A stretch of 9,796 bases of DNA from Pseudomonadota bacterium (GTDB lineage Bacteria; Pseudomonadota; Gammaproteobacteria; Pseudomonadales; Halieaceae). A model generated the notes under the pieces. It had not been told where the DNA came from and searched no databases. It worked only from the letters and a program-made list of their open reading frames with translations. Positions 6,416 through 9,796 of this stretch are shown in pieces. The stretch spans positions 1-9,796 of the forward strand of contig JAUVBI010000110.1 in NCBI GenBank assembly GCA_030591305.1, in the 5' to 3' direction. The first letter of the stretch is position 1. Each line of letters begins with the position of its first letter. Position numbers and translations under genes: made by a program.

Positions 6416-7909
6416 ATGAGCAATATTACATTCAAAGTGCTACAGAACCCCGACCCGGGCAAAACTGTCACAGCCTGTGTGGTCGCACCGGTGTTCACCG
6501 GGAAAAAGCTACCCTGCGCGGCCCGACAACTGGACCAGCTCTCCTCCGGCGCTATATCGGCAGCTATCAAACTGGGTGACTTTTCCGGCAAGTCCGGTCA
6601 AAAACTGTTATTGCCCGGTGCAGGCAAGGCAAAGCGTATCCTGCTAATAGGCTGCGGTGAGGGAAAAAAATTCGACCGAGACGCCGCACGAACATTCACC
6701 CAGTCTGTGTACGCGGCCATCGCCGGTACTCAGGCTAAAGATGCCATGGTATTGACCGCAGATCTGAACATCGAGGATACCGACAGCGCCTGGCTGCTGC
6801 AGAGCTTCGCTCAGGGTATTACTGCCTCCCTGTATCGCTATACCAAAACGCTATCCAAGCCCAAGGATGCCCCCAGGATTGTAAAATTGGTAGTCGGTCA
6901 CGCTGCAGGCATCACTTCCCGCACGGCACAAAAGGCGCTGAATACCGGGCATGCGACAGCGCTGGGGATGAATAGCGCGAAGGAATTAGCCAATCTGCCG
7001 GCGAACATTTGTACACCACGCTACCTGGCGGATTGGGGCCGTAAACTGGCCAAAGGAAAAAGCAAACTCACTACGCAGATTCTGGACGAGAAAAAAATGG
7101 CCGAGCTGGGCATGGGTGCCCTGCTCTCTGTCTCTGCCGGCAGTGACGAACCGGCCCGCCTGATCGTCATGAACTACAGGGGTGGAAAATCCACACAGAA
7201 ACCCTATGTACTGGTTGGCAAAGGCGTAACCTTCGATACCGGCGGCATTTCACTCAAGCCCGGCGCGAAAATGGATGAAATGAAATATGACATGGGCGGT
7301 GCCGCCAGTGTCTTTGGTACCATGGAAGCTATCTGCGAGATCGGGCTTGCCATCAACGTGATCGGCATCGTCGGCGCCGTTGAAAATATGCCCAGCGGTG
7401 GTGCAACCAAACCCGGTGACGTGGTAACCAGCATGTCCGGAAAAACCATCGAGATCCTCAATACCGATGCCGAAGGCCGGCTGGTGCTGTGTGATGCCCT
7501 GACCTACGCAGAGCGTTTCAAACCACAGGCCGTTATCGATATTGCGACCCTGACCGGTGCCTGTGTAGTGGCACTGGGCAGCCATGCCACCGGCCTGTAT
7601 GCCAACAAGGATGAACTGGCCCAGCAATTGTTAGACGCCGGCATTACGTCCCATGACCGCGCCTGGCACATGCCCCTGTGGGATGACTACCAGAAGCAGT
7701 TAAACACCAACTTTGCCGATGTATCCAACCTGGGTGGGCCCGGAGGAGGCAGCATCACCGCGGCCTGCTTCCTGTCGCGGTTTACCAAGAAATATACCTG
7801 GGCTCATCTGGATATAGCCGGCACTGCCTGGAACAGCGCGCCCAAGGGTGCCACTGGTCGCCCCGTCGCTCTGCTCACCCAGTACCTGACTGACCGCGCA
7901 GGAAAATAA
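6416..7909 (+). CDS. pepA: Leucyl (cytosol) aminopeptidase, M17 family
   Basis: The 497-residue product is the dimetal M17 aminopeptidase (E. coli PepA is 503 aa), a hexameric cytosolic enzyme that removes N-terminal residues, often Leu, from peptides. The catalytic set is complete and falls one residue before the E. coli numbering: Lys269 and Asp274 in GKGVTFDTGG, Lys281, Asp292 in KYDMGG, and Asp351, Glu353 and Arg355 in the signature NTDAEGRL (349-356). The N-terminal macro-like domain (about 1-165) is less conserved, as usual. E. coli PepA also binds DNA at Xer recombination sites and the carAB promoter; whether this one does cannot be told. A GTG at 6401 is in frame, but it would place the start on top of AAGGA (6404-6408). 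That motif is perfectly spaced for the ATG at 6416, so I use 6416. holC follows after 4 bp. Confidence 0.97.
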   Translation: MSNITFKVLQNPDPGKTVTACVVAPVFTGKKLPCAARQLDQLSSGAISAAIKLGDFSGKSGQKLLLPGAGKAKRILLIGCGEGKKFDRDAARTFTQSVYAAIAGTQAKDAMVLTADLNIEDTDSAWLLQSFAQGITASLYRYTKTLSKPKDAPRIVKLVVGHAAGITSRTAQKALNTGHATALGMNSAKELANLPANICTPRYLADWGRKLAKGKSKLTTQILDEKKMAELGMGALLSVSAGSDEPARLIVMNYRGGKSTQKPYVLVGKGVTFDTGGISLKPGAKMDEMKYDMGGAASVFGTMEAICEIGLAINVIGIVGAVENMPSGGATKPGDVVTSMSGKTIEILNTDAEGRLVLCDALTYAERFKPQAVIDIATLTGACVVALGSHATGLYANKDELAQQLLDAGITSHDRAWHMPLWDDYQKQLNTNFADVSNLGGPGGGSITAACFLSRFTKKYTWAHLDIAGTAWNSAPKGATGRPVALLTQYLTDRAGK

Positions 7910-7913
7910 GCAA

Positions 7914-8339
7914 GTGACCCGTGTTGGCTTTTATGTGGTGCAAACCAATGATAGCGGACAGCGGCTGCATGTCGCTGCCCGACTTGCCGACAAGGCCTTC
8001 GCCCAGGGACACCGCATCTTTATTAATGCCCCCGATGAGAATCAAGCACGTGAACTGGACCAACTACTGTGGAGTTTTCGCCCCAGTAGCTTCCTGCCCC
8101 ATGGGCTGGAGGGTCAGGAGCACTCACAGAACATTGCCATAGGGTGGGGACAGGAGCCCTCCTCCCACAATGACCTCTTGATTAATCTCAATTTGGAAAT
8201 TCCCAAATTCTTCAGCCGCTTCTCCAGAGTGGCCGAAGTCGTCACCCAGGACCCCAGCAGCCTGGCCGCCTTACGCAAATCCTGGTCTTTCTACAAAGAA
8301 CGGGGCTATCAACTGGAAAAACACGACCTGAAAGTTTGA
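7914..8339 (+). CDS. holC: DNA polymerase III subunit chi (HolC)
   Basis: The 141-residue product is the chi subunit of the replicative clamp loader (E. coli chi is 147 aa). Chi pairs with psi and binds the C-terminal tail of single-strand binding protein, linking the polymerase III holoenzyme to SSB-coated DNA. Diagnostic parts are the N-terminal TRVGFYVVQ, LDQLLWSFRPSSFLPHG (about 48-64), the DLLINL strand, FSRVAEVV, and the C-terminal WSFYKERGYQLEKHDL. The start is GTG at 7914, 4 bp after the pepA stop, with AGGAAAA about 10 nt upstream inside pepA. Close spacing suggests co-transcription with pepA. The order pepA-holC-valS is conserved in gammaproteobacteria, which supports the call. Confidence 0.95.
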   Translation: MTRVGFYVVQTNDSGQRLHVAARLADKAFAQGHRIFINAPDENQARELDQLLWSFRPSSFLPHGLEGQEHSQNIAIGWGQEPSSHNDLLINLNLEIPKFFSRFSRVAEVVTQDPSSLAALRKSWSFYKERGYQLEKHDLKV

Positions 8340-8346
8340 TTTCGCG

Positions 8347-8352
8347 TATAAT
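8347..8352 (+). promoter_or_regulatory. Consensus -10 box, probable valS promoter
   Basis: A perfect TATAAT starts 7 bp after the holC stop and is followed by CTCGCG, a GC-rich discriminator of the kind found at growth-rate or ppGpp-controlled promoters. Transcription would start near 8359. The -35 region inside the holC end is poor (CGACCT at 8324-8329 at 17-bp spacing). valS may therefore have its own promoter as well as readthrough from pepA-holC. Confidence 0.5.
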
Positions 8353-8370
8353 CTCGCGTTTTGGGCATCG

Positions 8371-8490
8371 GCCGTGCGCAAAATCCGGGGCATATTTCCA
8401 AGACACGCCGTAAATACGTCCGTGTAGGCTTGACGACAGCATCCATGCTGTCGACAGTCTTGGAAATATGCCCCGGATTCTGCCCACTGC
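8371..8490. repeat. Palindromic REP/MITE-like element with nested hairpins
   Basis: Terminal inverted repeats at 8371-8404 and 8457-8490 pair at 31 of 34 positions, with mismatches at 8373/8488, 8377/8484 and 8381/8480. The inner 23 bp (8382-8404 with 8457-8479) are perfect. The 52-nt interior holds a perfect 9-bp stem, CGACAGCAT-CC-ATGCTGTCG (8434-8453). Before it lies a degenerate copy of the same design, TACGT-CC-GTGTA (8415-8426), closed by G-U pairs. GCATCG occurs at both borders (8365-8370 and 8489-8494), compatible with a target-site duplication. There is no coding capacity of its own. The layout fits a non-autonomous palindromic repeat mobilised in trans, and similar CGCCGTAAATAC...CAGCATCCATGCTG repeats are, from memory, common in marine gammaproteobacteria. 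An alternative is a single-copy regulatory hairpin in the valS leader. Confidence 0.75.
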
Positions 8491-8532
8491 ATCGAGGTCT
8501 AAAACAAGACAATACGCCGGAACCAAACAGTA

Positions 8533-9796
8533 ATGGATAAAATTTTCCAACCCGCTAACATCGAAACCCGCTGGTACCAGGAATGGGAGGCGAAGGGCTA
8601 TTTCGCTCCCCAGGGTGGCGATGAAGCCTATAGCATCATGATTCCCCCGCCCAACGTAACCGGCAGCCTGCACATGGGCCACGGATTCCAGGAAGCGCTG
8701 ATGGATGCGCTCATCCGCTATCACCGTATGCTGGGCTATAACACCCTGTGGCAGGTGGGCACCGATCACGCGGGTATTGCCACCCAGATGTTGGTGGAGC
8801 GCCAGCTCGAAGCAAAAGGTGTCAGCCGCCACGACCTGGGCCGCGAGGGCTTTCTGGAAAAAGTCTGGGAGTGGAAAGAGGAATCTGGCGGCACTATCAC
8901 TCGCCAGTTGCGCCGCCTTGGGGCATCCCTTGATTGGTCACGGGAGCGCTTTACCATGGAGCCCGGTCTGTCCCAGGCCGTGCAGGATGTCTTTATCCAG
9001 CTCTATAAGGAAGGCTTAATCTACCGCGGTAATCGTCTGGTTAACTGGGACCCTGTGCTGCACACGGCCATTTCAGACCTGGAAGTTATTTCCGAGGAAG
9101 AACAGGGTTTCCTGTGGCACTTTAAGTACCCCCTGGCCAATGGCGAGGGGCACCTCACCGTCGCCACCACACGCCCTGAAACCATGCTGGGCGATACCGC
9201 CGTGGCGGTTCACCCGGATGATGAGCGCTACAAACACCTGATAGGCCAGATGATAGACCTGCCCCTGACCGGACGGCAGATTCCCATTATCGGTGATGAT
9301 TACGTGGATATGGAGTTCGGCACTGGCTGCGTCAAGATCACACCCGCCCATGATTTCAATGACTACGACATGGGAAAACGACACCAGCTTCCCATCATCA
9401 ATATTCTGGATGACAACGCTGCAATAAATGACGAGGCGCCGGAAGCCTACCGAGGCATGGACCGTTTCGATGCCCGCAAACAAATTGTTGCGGACATGGA
9501 CAAACTCGGCCTGCTGGACAAAGTAGAAGACCACACCCTCAAGGTACCGCGTGGCGACCGCTCGGGTGTTGTTATAGAACCCTACCTCACCATGCAGTGG
9601 TATGTAGATGCCAAAACCCTGGCCAAGCCCGCTATAGAAGCAGTGGAAAATGGCGACATCCAATTTGTTCCCAAGCAATGGGAAAACACCTATTTTGCCT
9701 GGATGCGCGACATACAAGACTGGTGCATCAGCCGCCAGTTGTGGTGGGGCCATCGAATTCCCGCCTGGTATGACGAGGCGGGAAATATCTACGTGG
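8533..9796 (+). CDS. valS: Valyl-tRNA synthetase, N-terminal 421 residues (cut by right edge)
   Basis: This class Ia synthetase charges tRNA-Val and edits mischarged Thr. The first 421 codons are present and open to the window end; bacterial ValRS is usually about 900-950 aa, so under half is seen. The catalytic HIGH-type motif is HMGH (47-50) within [27 protein letters not shown] follows in the Rossmann fold. The CP1 editing domain carries [17 protein letters not shown] and [20 protein letters not shown]. The last visible part, [21 protein letters not shown], is where the chain returns to the catalytic core. The KMSKS motif, anticodon-binding domain and C-terminal coiled coil lie beyond the edge. 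The ATG at 8533 ([18 protein letters not shown]) is where the family begins, with GGAA about 10 nt upstream. The leader holds a palindromic element. Confidence 0.97.
   Translation, partial: MDKIFQPANIETRWYQEWEAKGYFAPQGGDEAYSIMIPPPNVTGSLHMGHGFQEALMDALIRYHRMLGYNTLWQVGTDHAGIATQMLVERQLEAKGVSRHDLGREGFLEKVWEWKEESGGTITRQLRRLGASLDWSRERFTMEPGLSQAVQDVFIQLYKEGLIYRGNRLVNWDPVLHTAISDLEVISEEEQGFLWHFKYPLANGEGHLTVATTRPETMLGDTAVAVHPDDERYKHLIGQMIDLPLTGRQIPIIGDDYVDMEFGTGCVKITPAHDFNDYDMGKRHQLPIINILDDNAAINDEAPEAYRGMDRFDARKQIVADMDKLGLLDKVEDHTLKVPRGDRSGVVIEPYLTMQWYVDAKTLAKPAIEAVENGDIQFVPKQWENTYFAWMRDIQDWCISRQLWWGHRIPAWYDEAGNIYV

Larger units (their letters stand above)
8340..8532 (+). other. holC-valS intergenic region / valS leader
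   Basis: These 193 bp are longer than the pepA-holC gap. They carry a TATAAT box, a palindromic element of about 120 bp, and a modest ribosome site (GGAA at 8519-8522) about 10 nt before the valS ATG. I see no T-run terminator. T-box leaders are not expected in this group and none is evident. A 17-codon GTG frame (8374-8427) reading into the palindrome has no ribosome site and is probably spurious. Confidence 0.6.

Noticed and set aside
8374..8427. Possible 17-codon leader peptide starting at GTG upstream of valS
   Set aside because: No ribosome site, only two internal Val codons besides the start, and it is encoded by the repeat arm; no terminator/antiterminator pair is visible.
8242..8832. 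Minus-strand open frame of 196 codons spanning the holC end, the palindrome and the valS start
   Set aside because: It crosses two certain genes and the repeat element; the frame is a by-product of their sequences.
9073..9753. 226-codon open frame on the minus strand inside valS
   Set aside because: It lies wholly opposite a strongly conserved valS coding sequence and shows no protein family features.

Overview
The window looks like core chromosome of a gammaproteobacterium with moderate GC content (my impression from reading, not computed). The best evidence is gene order. Convergent-to-divergent lptG-lptF / pepA-holC-valS is the usual gammaproteobacterial arrangement, and an RDD-family membrane protein beside lptG is common in Pseudomonas, Marinobacter and cellvibrio-like marine groups. 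A more precise placement, for example among the marine Cellvibrionales, is a guess. I see no phage, transposase, plasmid, tRNA, rRNA or CRISPR sequence.

Layout, left to right. (1) Positions 1-44 hold the first codons of a minus-strand glutathione S-transferase gene that runs off the left edge. It is divergent from a YghU-type GST (155-997, +). A YbaN/DUF454 inner-membrane protein (978-1370, +) overlaps the end of that gene. (2) A two-component system lies on the minus strand: an OmpR/PhoB-type response regulator (2895-3578), then its sensor histidine kinase (1472-2866). The pair converges on the ybaN-like gene. (3) The regulator is divergent from an RDD-family membrane protein (3694-4167, +). 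Its stop codon overlaps that of lptG, which comes from the opposite direction. (4) lptF (5212-6327, -) and lptG (4164-5225, -) overlap by 14 bp and encode the two permease subunits of the lipopolysaccharide exporter LptB2FG. (5) Divergent from lptF is the housekeeping run pepA (6416-7909), holC (7914-8339) and valS (from 8533, cut by the right edge). These encode leucyl aminopeptidase, the chi subunit of DNA polymerase III and valyl-tRNA synthetase.

The only structure that ordinary gene content does not explain is between holC and valS. A roughly 120-bp element (8371-8490) has terminal inverted repeats with 31 of 34 positions paired, including a perfect 23-bp core. One clear and one degenerate hairpin with a CC apex lie inside it. 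The direct repeat GCATCG sits at both borders. It looks like a non-autonomous, REP/MITE-like palindromic element. It lies just downstream of a TATAAT box, so it would be transcribed into the valS leader. Everything else is well-known gene content; I found no previously undescribed multi-gene system.
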